NCBI GenBank assembly: GCA_016169945.1
Contig: JADLSH010000220.1
Location: 5,443,001 to 5,507,000, forward strand
From: Trachythela sp. YZ-2020
Lineage: Eukaryota; Cnidaria; Anthozoa; Malacalcyonacea; Clavulariidae
Direction of reading: 5' to 3'
DNA: 64,000 bases
Shown here: positions 12,037-23,163 of the stretch, in pieces
Position numbering within the stretch: the stretch's first letter is position 1
How the letters are laid out: every line of letters starts with the position of its first letter
Translations under genes and position numbers: made by a program
Notes under the pieces: generated by a model
What the model saw: the letters and a program-made list of their open reading frames with translations, nothing else
What the model was told of the DNA's origin: nothing
The model's database searches: none

Positions 12037-13049
12037 ACATAAAAACGCACAAGTTGTAACAAACCTGCAGCAGACTTGTACCAATGCTGTTTCAACAATT
12101 TGTTATCAGGATGTGTTCTCACTGCTTGTTCCCAGCTTGTTCACAAGTTCTCAAAGGCTTGTTGGCAACTTGCTACAAGGTTGATGACTCAACAGACTTG
12201 TTACAAGCTGTTCCAACAACTTGTTATCGTCTTGCAATTCAACAACTTGTTAACCAGTTGTGAGTGATAACCCTGTAGCAACTTGATAAAAAGACAAATT
12301 TGTTACAATTTGTTGAAAAGCTTACTACAAGTCTGTTGCGAACACAAGATGTTGACAAGATGTGAGATTTTATGTGTGTACACGTGTGTTTTACTATCCA
12401 GAAATTATACGTCACAAGGATTAGGGTTAAGATCAAAGGTTAGGATTAGGGTTAATGTTAGAGTTAAGATTAAGTTTGTATCAAAATTCAGGTCGTTAAT
12501 ACGGAAATTGAGCCTAATATTTATCAATAGACAAATTTGGCTCACGCTGTTGCAGTCAAACCGGATGTTCTCTTGCGAGCAACATTGCAATATTGTCGCG
12601 CAATATTGCCATTTTGATTTGGAGATTTCTCTGCGAACAAATTGCAAATTGAAACTCACAACCAGGTTTGTAAACAAAGCCTCTGATTGCCAAATGGCAA
12701 AAAGGAAGCTCCAATTCAATTGCTCGGAGCATTCTGCAATGTTCCTCGCAAAGGAAGATCCGGTTTGACTGTAATATCGTTTGCTACGCAATTCACAAAT
12801 TTGAATAACTCACATGCCTAGTTACTATTGTTCCAGTTTGAGAAAACATACGCAAGTAAAAAATTATCAATGATAACAAGTTGTTAGAACACCTGTGACA
12901 AGTTTGTTGAGCACACAAGACATCAAACCTGTAGCAAGTTGTCAACAAGCTGGGAAGAAGCAGTGCGAACACATCCTGATAACAAGTTGTTGAAACGGCA
13001 TTGGCACAAGTCTGGTGCAGGTTTGTTACAACTTGTGCGTTTTTACGTG
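12037..13049. mobile_element. Long-TIR element, unit 3 copy
   Basis: Same element in the same intron, with a CA dinucleotide lost at its left border. Confidence 0.7.
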
Positions 13050-13219
13050 TAACGTGAACTTTCAGGCCAATTAACAAATTTAATCAGTACACATATGTTT
13101 CTTCGTTGTGAAGGGGAATGGGAATTTATACATTTTCCTCCTCTAAAGAGGGAGGGGGTATCTTATTTCAGGTGGGGGGTGGCTTTACGCTACTTACCAC
13201 AAGTTAACACCAAGCTTAC

Positions 13220-13447
13220 CATATCGAATCGTTTTTCACGATAAAGGAAACTTGATGTGTATAATACCAGATACCGATCTCATTGTCTGAACCATCGACA
13301 GCATAAGAAAATACAGTCCCCTTTGTATTCTTAACAATCTTTACCCAGGCACAGATCGTAATGGCGCTCAATTTCGGCAATCCTGGGTCGTCTATTTCAC
13401 ATAGTCCTCGGTACCATGTCGAGGAAACAGTATGGAGAACGGCGGTT
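13220..13447 (-). CDS. Pentraxin exon 1, unit 3, with 1-nt deletion
   Basis: This copy is 228 nt rather than 229. One C is missing in the run near 13396 (TTTCACATAG where the other units have TTTCCACATAG). This breaks the frame just before the DDPGLP segment. It could be a true pseudogenising change in one module or a homopolymer consensus error. Splice sites are otherwise intact, and skipping of the module is conceivable but unproven. Confidence 0.7.
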
Positions 13448-14074
13448 CTGAAAATTAAGATAAATCATATTTAAGGCCATGTTACAAGGGAAATTTTTGC
13501 TGCAACTTGCAACGCGGTTTCTGCACAAAGCCATGTTATGCAAAAATGTACGTACAGAAACATGGCCCGCGTCTCACTGCACCAACAATATCATTCTCGT
13601 TTATTTATTTGTTGCCTTCTAGACAGAAAACTATCGGCAAAGTGAAACGAGATTCATGCCCACAACTTATCTGCTAACACATGTTTTACCTAACATCGCT
13701 CTGTCTCCGAAATTGCGTTTCAAGTTGCAGCAAAAATCGCCCCGAGTAACATGACCTTGATGTAGTTGGTAGCGATAAATAATATTCGCGAGTTCGGTTG
13801 AAGGATACAAAAATCGCCCCCCAAAAAAGCACAAGTAATGGGGGCTAAGCTAAGCCCCCCTCCCCCCTAAAGGAAGAGATATGGGATAATTTAATAAAGT
13901 TGTCAGATTCGTTGCTGTCTGAAACGCAAAATAACGGGGAAAAATACCTTTTCAAGACAACAGATTTCCTAGAGTTTGTCTAGCGTCCTGACGATGAAGG
14001 ACCTTTTTAGCATTTAAGACACGGCCAAGGTCCCCCCCCCGGCTCACATGTTGGCCTCTCGAATAAACTATTTG

Positions 14075-14148
14075 CCCCCACTCCAGCTCAGTTGCCAGAG
14101 CGCTGCACCGGAATCGCAGGGCCGCAGATTCGATTCCTGCCAGAGGGC
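14075..14148 (+). repeat. tRNA-like SINE head, unit 3
   Basis: Copy of the unit 1 tRNA-like repeat at the equivalent position. Confidence 0.65.
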
Positions 14149-14936
14149 TTATAGTTGGATTTTTCGCAACTGCTCCTGGTTAGGTGTAATGTTTATAATT
14201 TTCGCTTGAAAGTTCGTGGAATACTACACTACACCCAGACGTTTGAGATATCATGTATTCTATTAACTATAACAATTTATAATATAAGTGTAATATAACG
14301 CGCAATTGGATTGGCTGATGCGCTTGCATTGTGACGCCATAATGCACGCTTGTAGCTTTTGAAATTTTCCCGCCTCTTTTGGTCTTGCCAAAAAGTAAAC
14401 AAATTATAATAGATTTAAAGTCCAAAATTTCGCAAAACGTGATAACAAATTTGAACATAAAACGCTAACATGGAAGAGTTTGTTTCTGAAAACCAATGCG
14501 CTGAAGCCAGCGAAGAAAGGTTTGCTGAAATTTCAGAAAGAAAACTGAATTTCTTGCTGGAAAGTCGCCACTCGAAGGCAACAAAACATTCAATAAATTC
14601 GGCTGGTAGGTATCAAAACATACTCGGCTTTTAAATACTTGCTTTACGAAATAACTCTACAGACTACAGTAAGAACAGAAATTGTACTCCACAAGTTAAA
14701 ATTGACAATTTTCACATTGTCTTTGTCATAAGTTTTTATTCATGACTTTAAAAAATATGAAATTCTACAAGACATGAAATTCAAGCTACACTGTACAACA
14801 AATACGACATTTCAATATAAACATTTCTTGAGAAAAATTACAACTATTAAATATTCACTTTAGTACATTTAAAAGAAAACTTCTTAATATATTTAGAATG
14901 GTGTCAAGCGAGAAATATAATGCATGAACTGACCAA

Positions 14937-15853
14937 ATGACAACAAAGCAGCTCGACGAAAACGTGTACAAGCGAAACTACAGCAAATCAGCATTGGTGG
15001 GGTTCAGACACGGTATCGAAAGATACTTGAATAGTCCACCATTAAACAGAGCAGTTAAAATAACATCTGACCCCTTGTTTACGAGTTCCAACCAGATGCT
15101 TGACGCGAAGATAAATGAACTGAAGCAACTCGGGCAGGAAAATGTAAACACAAACCGCCTTTGGAGAACGAAGACCTCGCCAAGCTAAAACCAAGTGGTG
15201 TTTTTAATCCAATAAATCCTTTGCCCCTTCTTCGCTCTGTGTGGTTTCACGTCGTCTTATATTGGTGCAGACGAGGTCGGGAAGGTCAACGTAATCTCAC
15301 CGTAAGCAGCTTCTCTCTTGATGTTGATAGCTCTGGTCGACGCTACGTGAGGATGACGCACGACGAGTCCTCCAAAAATCACCCTGGTGGATTAAGCGAC
15401 GTTTCTAGCTCGGATAAAGAAGCTCGAATGTACGAAACCGAAGATTTAAAGATTTACACCAACCATAGTGTCAGAGCAACAGCTATCACCGTTTGGTCGA
15501 ATGCAGGCGTACCCAATCGTCATATCATGGCAATTTCTGGCCATCGAAATGAGCAAAGTCTTGTCCATTACAACGCACGGCCATCATCTTTACAGCTTCG
15601 CAACTGCAGCGATGTCCTGTCTCATTCGCTTTCTACCGATCGTCCGTCTTCCTCGGCTCCTTCTGCTTCATCTCAAGCTCAGGTACCAACCGATGGGCAC
15701 GTTTCTGTGGCATTAATTATCCTCTGCAAGATCAGCGACAAACACACAACTGCACAATTAGTCCATGGCCATGGCCGGCGGCATGTTTACTTCTTGCTCG
15801 ATCGGCGGCAGCGTCCAGGGACCGGTTGTATAAAAGTCTTAACTACATTTTAA
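14937..15853 (+). pseudogene. Crypton-type tyrosine recombinase, unit 3 (frameshifted elsewhere)
   Basis: Here the later A run is full length, so 15161-15853 is open for 230 codons. One A is missing near 15146, which separates it from the first ORF (14937-15188). The break is at a different place from units 1 and 2 but again in a homopolymer, which suggests consensus error or independent decay. Confidence 0.7.
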
Positions 15854-16839
15854 CTACTCGTTTAGTAGTTAAATAGTAGTTAACTCTAAAATTCGCGATT
15901 CTGATAGGTTTACTTTCGCACTAACTATAGTTTACTTTAACTACTTTTTTATACAACCGGCCCTGATCGTGTTTAAATCGAACAGTGATTAGTTCTTTGA
16001 CAATTATGTGTTATATTTGAGAGTTTCTGTGTAATTGTGGGCGAATTTTAAATGTGTTTGAACAGTTTTTAAGCAAAACTCGCCAAAACACTGTTGACTT
16101 TGTTGTTGTCGCGCCTTCCGAAATTTCGCCCGTTAAAAATTCGACTGATGAGTATTTGTTGCTAAGCAACATCTTAGATAGCATGTAAAGAGAATTTTGT
16201 TATTGATCTAATAAATAAATTTGATTGTTGTTCGGTAATTTCTTCTTATATTATAAAATAATTTAAAAACTCGTCTTGTGCCGTTATGTTGTAATAATGC
16301 ACTCGGGAATGTTGGGAGAATACTCGAGAAGGGTGTAAAACACTCAGCTACGCCTCGTTTTTACAAGCTCTCGTATTCTTCCAACATTCTCCCTCGTGCA
16401 TTATTAGATAACTTAAGCATGTAGGACGGCAACGCGACGACGACGGCCACAACTATCTCGTTCAAATAAATGATAGTAAAGAAAATTTGTCGTGTATTAT
16501 CAATCGTATGAATTTAATACAGTTTAAGAAGTTGAAAAAATGGGCTTTATGGTTGAGAAGAGTTCTACTGAATCAATTTGAATTAGCACTTGTTGTGGCT
16601 TGAATTGCAGGCGTTGTGTACAAGGCGTGAAAATCTGTGATTTGACGCTGTAAACAGATCGAGAACCACGTCTAAAACTCCTGGGACTTTAATAATTCAT
16701 TTCTTTTCTTCGACTCATTGTGTTAAGTGCCGTCGTCGTCGCGTTGCCGTCCTACATGCTTAAGTTCTCTATTACACCATAACGGCACGCGACTCGTTTT
16801 AATTCTTAAATATAATTGATGTTGTTTTGTCATTCCCAC

Positions 16840-16873
16840 CTGAACAAATTTCATGTTTTGAACACTGCAGTAC
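16840..16873 (-). CDS. Putative 34-nt linker microexon, unit 3
   Basis: Same sequence and flanking splice signals as in units 1 and 2. It precedes pentraxin exon 1 of unit 3. Confidence 0.5.
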
Positions 16874-17243
16874 CTGCAAAAGATTGAAAAATATATATAT
16901 AAAAAATCTTCCTGGTGTGTGAATCATCCTTACTTGCAGTTGAGAGCTGAGCTGAATTACGAAGGACGCAGCTCGACTTGATCGAGTCGAAGGCTTATTA
17001 AATGACTCATGTCTGATCAGGGTAAACAGCTACGATGGAATGTTTAGTTTGGGCCTTATCCAAACCGACCATGTCAACATTCTCTGTGGTAGGAAACCCA
17101 CGACTTTCGGTAGAGCGTTGACTTACTCTTTTCACATAAAGTGTCATGAGTCCTCAGGGATCTCAGAATCTGAGATCTCGAACCCACTATCTCAGAGTGA
17201 AAGGCGCTTGCTCTGACGACTGCGTCAACGAAGTCTACATTAC

Positions 17244-17679
17244 CTCTTTCATCAATTCATAATAATCAAATTTACAACTCGGCTTCTTTACTACCCGAAC
17301 ATTGCCTCGCAGTCCAGTTATAAACTCCGACCATCCTTTTACATCACCATTCATACGACGTTGACAATTACTCGAAAACATGGCAATTTCTGGTTCTGTA
17401 AGAACACGCCCCCATACGTTGACTTCAGCCAGCTCCCCCCGGAATGAGTCCTCAATCTCAAATCCCCCACCGACTGCATCCTGGTCTTGGCCCAGCACCC
17501 AATGCCCCCCTCCAGTGATGTGTTGTCCAGTGATGTGTTGTTCAGTACTCGCACCAAATTCTACATGTGTCTTAACGTTGACGTTGTCTTTATACATACT
17601 CATCATCTTGGCATCCACATTGGACCATGTGACACACAATGCATGCCATACACCGTTACTGAATATACGTTTCCTTGTC
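17244..17679 (-). CDS. Pentraxin exon 2 fused to PAN exon tail, unit 4
   Basis: A 436-nt exon that again ends in the KFDYYELMKE codons and a GTAATG donor. Bases just beyond the donor differ slightly from the other units (three bases fewer after GTAATG). Confidence 0.85.
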
Positions 17680-17731
17680 CTGAAATAAATCAGTCATTTT
17701 GTTTCAATATTTGGGTGAGTTTCAACACACA

Positions 17732-18744
17732 CATAAAAACGCACAAGTTGTAACAAACCTGCAGCAGACTTGTACCAATGCTGTTTCAACAATTTGTTAT
17801 CAGGATGTGTTCTCACTGCTTGTTCCCAGCTTGTTCACAAGTTCTCAAAGGCTTGTTGGCAACTTGCTACAAGGTTGATGACTCAACAGACTTGTTACAA
17901 GCTGTTCCAACAACTTGTTATCGTCTTGCAATTCAACAACTTGTTAACCAGTTGTGAGTGATAACCCTGTAGCAACTTGATAAAAAGACAAATTTGTTAC
18001 AATTTGTTGAAAAGCTTACTACAAGTCTGTTGCGAACACAAGATGTTGACAAGATGTGAGATTTTATGTGTGTACACGTGTGTTTTACTATCCAGAAATT
18101 ATACGTCACAAGGATTAGGGTTAAGATCAAAGGTTAGGATTAGGGTTAATGTTAGAGTTAAGATTAAGTTTGTATCAAAATTCAGGTCGTTAATACGGAA
18201 ATTGAGCCTAATATTTATCAATAGACAAATTTGGCTCACGCTGTTGCAGTCAAACCGGATGTTCTCTTGCGAGCAACATTGCAATATTGTCGCGCAATAT
18301 TGCCATTTTGATTTGGAGATTTCTCTGCGAACAAATTGCAAATTGAAACTCACAACCAGGTTTGTAAACAAAGCCTCTGATTGCCAAATGGCAAAAAGGA
18401 AGCTCCAATTCAATTGCTCGGAGCATTCTGCAATGTTCCTCGCAAAGGAAGATCCGGTTTGACTGTAATATCGTTTGCTACGCAATTCACAAATTTGAAT
18501 AACTCACATGCCTAGTTACTATTGTTCCAGTTTGAGAAAACATACGCAAGTAAAAAAATTATCAATGATAACAAGTTGTTAGAACACCTGTGACAAGTTT
18601 GTTGAGCACACAAGACATCAAACCTGTAGCAAGTTGTCAACAAGCTGGGAAGAAGCAGTGCGAACACATCCTGATAACAAGTTGTTGAAACGGCATTGGC
18701 ACAAGTCTGGTGCAGGTTTGTTACAACTTGTGCGTTTTTACGTG
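17732..18744. mobile_element. Long-TIR element, unit 4 copy
   Basis: Same element in the same intron as in the other units. Confidence 0.7.
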
Positions 18745-18915
18745 TAACGTGAACTTTCAGGCCAATTAACAAATTTAATCAGTACACATATGTTTCTTCG
18801 TTGTGAAGGGGAATGGGAATTTATACATTTTCCTCCTCTAAAGAGGGAGGGGGTATCTTATTTCAGGTGGGGGGTGGCTTTACGCTACTTACCACAAGTT
18901 AACACCCAAGCTTAC

Positions 18916-19144
18916 CATATCGAATCGTTTTTCACGATAAAGGAAACTTGATGTGTATAATACCAGATACCGATCTCATTGTCTGAACCATCGACAGCAT
19001 AAGAAAATACAGTCCCCTTTGTATTCTTAACAATCTTTACCCAGGCACAGATCGTAATGGCGCTCAATTTCGGCAATCCTGGGTCGTCTATTTCCACATA
19101 GTCCTCGGTACCATGTCGAGGAAACAGTATGGAGAACGGCGGTT
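18916..19144 (-). CDS. Pentraxin exon 1, unit 4
   Basis: A 229-nt copy with intact frame and splice signals. It is the first pentraxin module encountered after the PAN exon in transcript order. Confidence 0.85.
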
Positions 19145-19772
19145 CTGAAAATTAAGATAAATCATATTTAAGGCCATGTTACAAGGGGAAATTTTTGCTG
19201 CAACTTGCAACGCGGTTTCTGCACAAAGCCATGTTATGCAAAAATGTACGTACAGAAACATGGCCCGCGTCTCACTGCACCAACAATATCATTCTCGTTT
19301 ATTTATTTGTTGCCTTCTAGACAGAAAACTATCGGCAAAGTGAAACGAGATTCATGCCCACAACTTATCTGCTAACACATGTTTTACCTAACATCGCTCT
19401 GTCTCCGAAATTGCGTTTCAAGTTGCAGCAAAAATCGCCCCGAGTAACATGACCTTGATGTAGTTGGTAGCGATAAATAATATTCGCGAGTTCGGTTGAA
19501 GGATACAAAAATCGCCCCCCAAAAAAGCACAAGTAATGGGGGCTAAGCTAAGCCCCCCTCCCCCCTAAAGGAAGAGATATGGGATAATTTAATAAAGTTG
19601 TCAGATTCGTTGCTGTCTGAAACGCAAAATAACGGGGAAAAATACCTTTTCAAGACAACAGATTTCCTAGAGTTTGTCTAGCGTCCTGACGATGAAGGAC
19701 CTTTTTAGCATTTAAGACACGGCCAAGGTCCCCCCCCCGGCTCACATGTTGGCCTCTCGAATAAACTATTTG

Positions 19773-19844
19773 CCCCACTCCAGCTCAGTTGCCAGAGCGC
19801 TGCACCGGAATCGCAGGGCCGCAGATTCGATTCCTGCCAGAGGG
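19773..19844 (+). repeat. tRNA-like SINE head, unit 4
   Basis: Copy of the unit 1 tRNA-like repeat at the equivalent position. Confidence 0.65.
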
Positions 19845-20633
19845 CTTATAGTTGGATTTTTCGCAACTGCTCCTGGTTAGGTGTAATGTTTATAATTTTC
19901 GCTTGAAAGTTCGTGGAATACTACACTACACCCAGACGTTTGAGATATCATGTATTCTATTAACTATAACAATTTATAATATAAGTGTAATATAACGCGC
20001 AATTGGATTGGCTGATGCGCTTGCATTGTGACGCCATAATGCACGCTTGTAGCTTTTGAAATTTTCCCGCCTCTTTTGGTCTTGCCAAAAAGTAAACAAA
20101 TTATAATAGATTTAAAGTCCAAAATTTCGCAAAACGTGATAACAAATTTGAACATAAAACGCTAACATGGAAGAGTTTGTTTCTGAAAACCAATGCGCTG
20201 AAGCCAGCGAAGAAAGGTTTGCTGAAATTTCAGAAAGAAAACTGAATTTCTTGCTGGAAAGTCGCCACTCGAAGGCAACAAAACATTCAATAAATTCGGC
20301 TGGTAGGTATCAAAACATACTCGGCTTTTAAATACTTGCTTTACGAAATAACTCTACAGACTACAGTAAGAACAGAAATTGTACTCCACAAGTTAAAATT
20401 GACAATTTTCACATTGTCTTTGTCATAAGTTTTTATTCATGACTTTAAAAAATATGAAATTCTACAAGACATGAAATTCAAGCTACACTGTACAACAAAT
20501 ACGACATTTCAATATAAACATTTCTTGAGAAAAATTACAACTATTAAATATTCACTTTAGTACATTTAAAAGAAAACTTCTTAATATATTTAGAATGGTG
20601 TCAAGCGAGAAATATAATGCATGAACTGACCAA

Positions 20634-21551
20634 ATGACAACAAAGCAGCTCGACGAAAACGTGTACAAGCGAAACTACAGCAAATCAGCATTGGTGGGGT
20701 TCAGACACGGTATCGAAAGATACTTGAATAGTCCACCATTAAACAGAGCAGTTAAAATAACATCTGACCCCTTGTTTACGAGTTCCAACCAGATGCTTGA
20801 CGCGAAGATAAATGAACTGAAGCAACTCGGGCAGGAAAATGTAAAACACAAACCGCCTTTGGAGAACGAAGACCTCGCCAAGCTAAAACCAAGTGGTGTT
20901 TTTAATCCAATAAATCCTTTGCCCCTTCTTCGCTCTGTGTGGTTTCACGTCGTCTTATATTGGTGCAGACGAGGTCGGGAAGGTCAACGTAATCTCACCG
21001 TAAGCAGCTTCTCTCTTGATGTTGATAGCTCTGGTCGACGCTACGTGAGGATGACGCACGACGAGTCCTCCAAAAATCACCCTGGTGGATTAAGCGACGT
21101 TTCTAGCTCGGATAAAGAAGCTCGAATGTACGAAACCGAAGATTTAAAGATTTACACCAACCATAGTGTCAGAGCAACAGCTATCACCGTTTGGTCGAAT
21201 GCAGGCGTACCCAATCGTCATATCATGGCAATTTCTGGCCATCGAAATGAGCAAAGTCTTGTCCATTACAACGCACGGCCATCATCTTTACAGCTTCGCA
21301 ACTGCAGCAATGTCCTGTCTCATTCGCTTTCTACCGATCGTCCGTCTTCCTCGGCTCCTTCTGCTTCATCTCAAGCTCAGGTACCAACCGATGGGCACGT
21401 TTCTGTGGCATTAATTATCCTCTGCAAGATCAGCGACAAACACACAACTGCACAATTAGTCCATGGCCATGGCCGGCGGCATGTTTACTTCTTGCTCGAT
21501 CGGCGGCAGCGTCCAGGGACCGGTTGTATAAAAGTCTTAACTACATTTTAA
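20634..21551 (+). CDS. Crypton-type tyrosine recombinase, unit 4 (open copy)
   Basis: A 305-residue uninterrupted ORF. The N-terminal third (residues 1-85) is a helical core-binding-like region (VGFRHGIERYL, LDAKINELKQLG). The catalytic part has the arginine box CRRGREG (111-117), HSVR (H177, R180), SGH (H203) and the probable nucleophile Y212 in VHYN. Crypton and DUF3504 proteins usually have roughly 60-80 more residues between the arginine box and HxxR, holding the Trp/Phe-rich and lysine hairpin parts. Here only a short KNHPGGLSDVSSSDKEARM linker remains, so the enzyme is probably internally deleted. The tail after about residue 230 is low complexity and likely not original. Confidence 0.75.
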   Translation: MTTKQLDENVYKRNYSKSALVGFRHGIERYLNSPPLNRAVKITSDPLFTSSNQMLDAKINELKQLGQENVKHKPPLENEDLAKLKPSGVFNPINPLPLLRSVWFHVVLYWCRRGREGQRNLTVSSFSLDVDSSGRRYVRMTHDESSKNHPGGLSDVSSSDKEARMYETEDLKIYTNHSVRATAITVWSNAGVPNRHIMAISGHRNEQSLVHYNARPSSLQLRNCSNVLSHSLSTDRPSSSAPSASSQAQVPTDGHVSVALIILCKISDKHTTAQLVHGHGRRHVYFLLDRRQRPGTGCIKVLTTF

Positions 21552-22519
21552 CTACTCGTTTAGTAGTTAAATAGTAGTTAACTCTAAAATTCGCGATTCT
21601 GATAGGTTTACTTTCGCACTAACTATAGTTTACTTTAACTACTTTTTTATACAACCGGCCCCTGATCGTGTTTAAATCGAACAGTGATTAGTTCTTTAAC
21701 AATTATGTGTTATATTTGAGAGTTTCTGTGTAATTGTGGGCGAATTTTAAATGTGTTTGAACAGTTTTTAAGCAAAAACTCGCCAAAACACTGTTGACTT
21801 TGTTGTTGTCGCGCCTTCCGAAATTTCGCCCGTTAAAAATTCGACTGATGAGTATTTGTTGCTAAGCAACATCTTAGATAGCATGTAAAGAGAATTTTGT
21901 TATGGATCTAATAAATAAATTTGATTGTTGTTCGGTAATTTCTTCTTATATTATAAAATAATTTAAAAACTCGTCTTGTGCCGTTATGTTGTAATAATGC
22001 ACTCGGGGGAATGTTGGGAGAATACTCGAGAAGGGTGTAAAACACTCAGCTACGCCTCGTTTTTTTACAAGCTTCTCTCGTATTCTTCCAACAATCCCCC
22101 CTCGTGCATGATTAGATAACTTAAGCATGTAGGACGGCAACGCGACGACGACGGCCACAACTATCTCGTTCAAATAAATGATAGTAAAGTTAATACAGTT
22201 TAAGAAGTTGAAAATATGGGCTTTATGGTTGAGAAGAATTCTACTGAATCAATTTGAATTAGCACTTGTTGTGGCTTGAATTGCAGGCGTTGTGTACAAG
22301 GCGTGAAAATCTGTGATTTGACGCTGTAAACAGAGCGAGAACCACGTCTAAAATACCTCTGGGACTTTAATAATTCATTTCTTTTCATCGACTCATTTTA
22401 TTAATAGCCGTCCTCGTCGCGTTGCCGTCCTACATGCTTAAGTTCTCTATTACACCATAACGGCACGCGACTCGTTTTTTAATTCTTAAATATAATTGAT
22501 GTTGTTTTGTCATTCCCAC

Positions 22520-22553
22520 CTGAACAAATTTCATGTTTTGAACACTGCGGTAC
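22520..22553 (-). CDS. Putative 34-nt linker microexon, unit 4
   Basis: This is the copy next to the PAN exon. One substitution changes the second residue from Leu to Pro (VPQCSKHEICS). Length and both splice signals are kept although the surrounding sequence has diverged from the other units, which mildly supports constraint. Confidence 0.5.
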
Positions 22554-22948
22554 CTGCAAAAGATTGAAAAATATATATATAAAAAATCTTCCTGGTGTGT
22601 TAATCATCCTTACTTGCAGTTGAGAGCTGAGCTGAATTACGAAGGACGCAGCTCGACTTGATCGAGTCGAAAGCTTATTAAAAGCGCCTCTGGCTGGCAC
22701 CGTATGACTCATGTCTGATCAGGGTAAACAGCTACGATGGAATGTTTAGTTTGGGCCTTATCCAAACCGACCATGTCAACATTCTCTGTGGGAGGAAACC
22801 CACGACTTTCGGTAGAGCGTTGACTTACTCTTTTCACATAAAGTGTCATGAGTCCTCAGGGATCTCAGAATCTCAGATCTCGAACCCACTATCTCAGAGT
22901 GAAAGGCGCTTGCTCTGACGACTGCGTCAACGAAGTCTCCCACATTAC

Positions 22949-23163
22949 CTCTTTCATCAATTCATAATAATCAAATTTCTTATCCACCAACATGAGGCGA
23001 CCTTCTTCAGTGCAGTTATTCAATTCACATGTATAAAGCCCTCCCGACTTCTCATTCTGGCCATAGTTCAATGACTGGCAATCTTGGATCACACACCACT
23101 GACCGCATTCAATGAAGTTCGAGACGATCTTTTCAGAAACTAAACAGTCTGTCAGATGTTTAC
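22949..23163 (-). CDS. PAN/apple domain exon
   Basis: The exon starts after TTCGCAG with a two-base partial codon (GKHLTDC...) and ends GAG|GTAATG in phase 0, 215 nt. The cysteine pattern (C..F.EC..WC...DC.SLNY......Y.CELN.C) matches PAN_1/apple domains, which mediate protein or carbohydrate contacts in secreted and surface proteins. Its last ten codons are those found fused to pentraxin exon 2 in units 2-4. The start phase is compatible with the EGF exon at 46406-46531, across a 23 kb intron. Confidence 0.8.

Larger units (their letters stand above)
168..22977. repeat. Tandem array of four ~5.7 kb units
   Basis: Four nearly identical units follow one another, with equivalent junction points near 5881, 11576, 17268 and 22973, so periods are about 5713, 5695, 5692 and 5705 bases. 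Each unit contains one pentraxin module on the minus strand plus the same intronic passengers in the same order. Units 2 and 3 are almost identical. Unit 1 differs at several positions in its pentraxin exon 2 and carries the gene's stop codon. The right end of unit 4 (about 21900-22970) is the most diverged, with a roughly 34-base loss near 22190 and a roughly 23-base gain near 22681. This pattern suggests one founding duplication followed by homogenisation or further unequal exchange of the inner units. Confidence 0.95.

Noticed and set aside
22479..22712. 77-residue minus-strand ORF next to the PAN exon
   Set aside because: It crosses the microexon and its flanking introns; the frame is not kept in the other units and no domain is recognisable.
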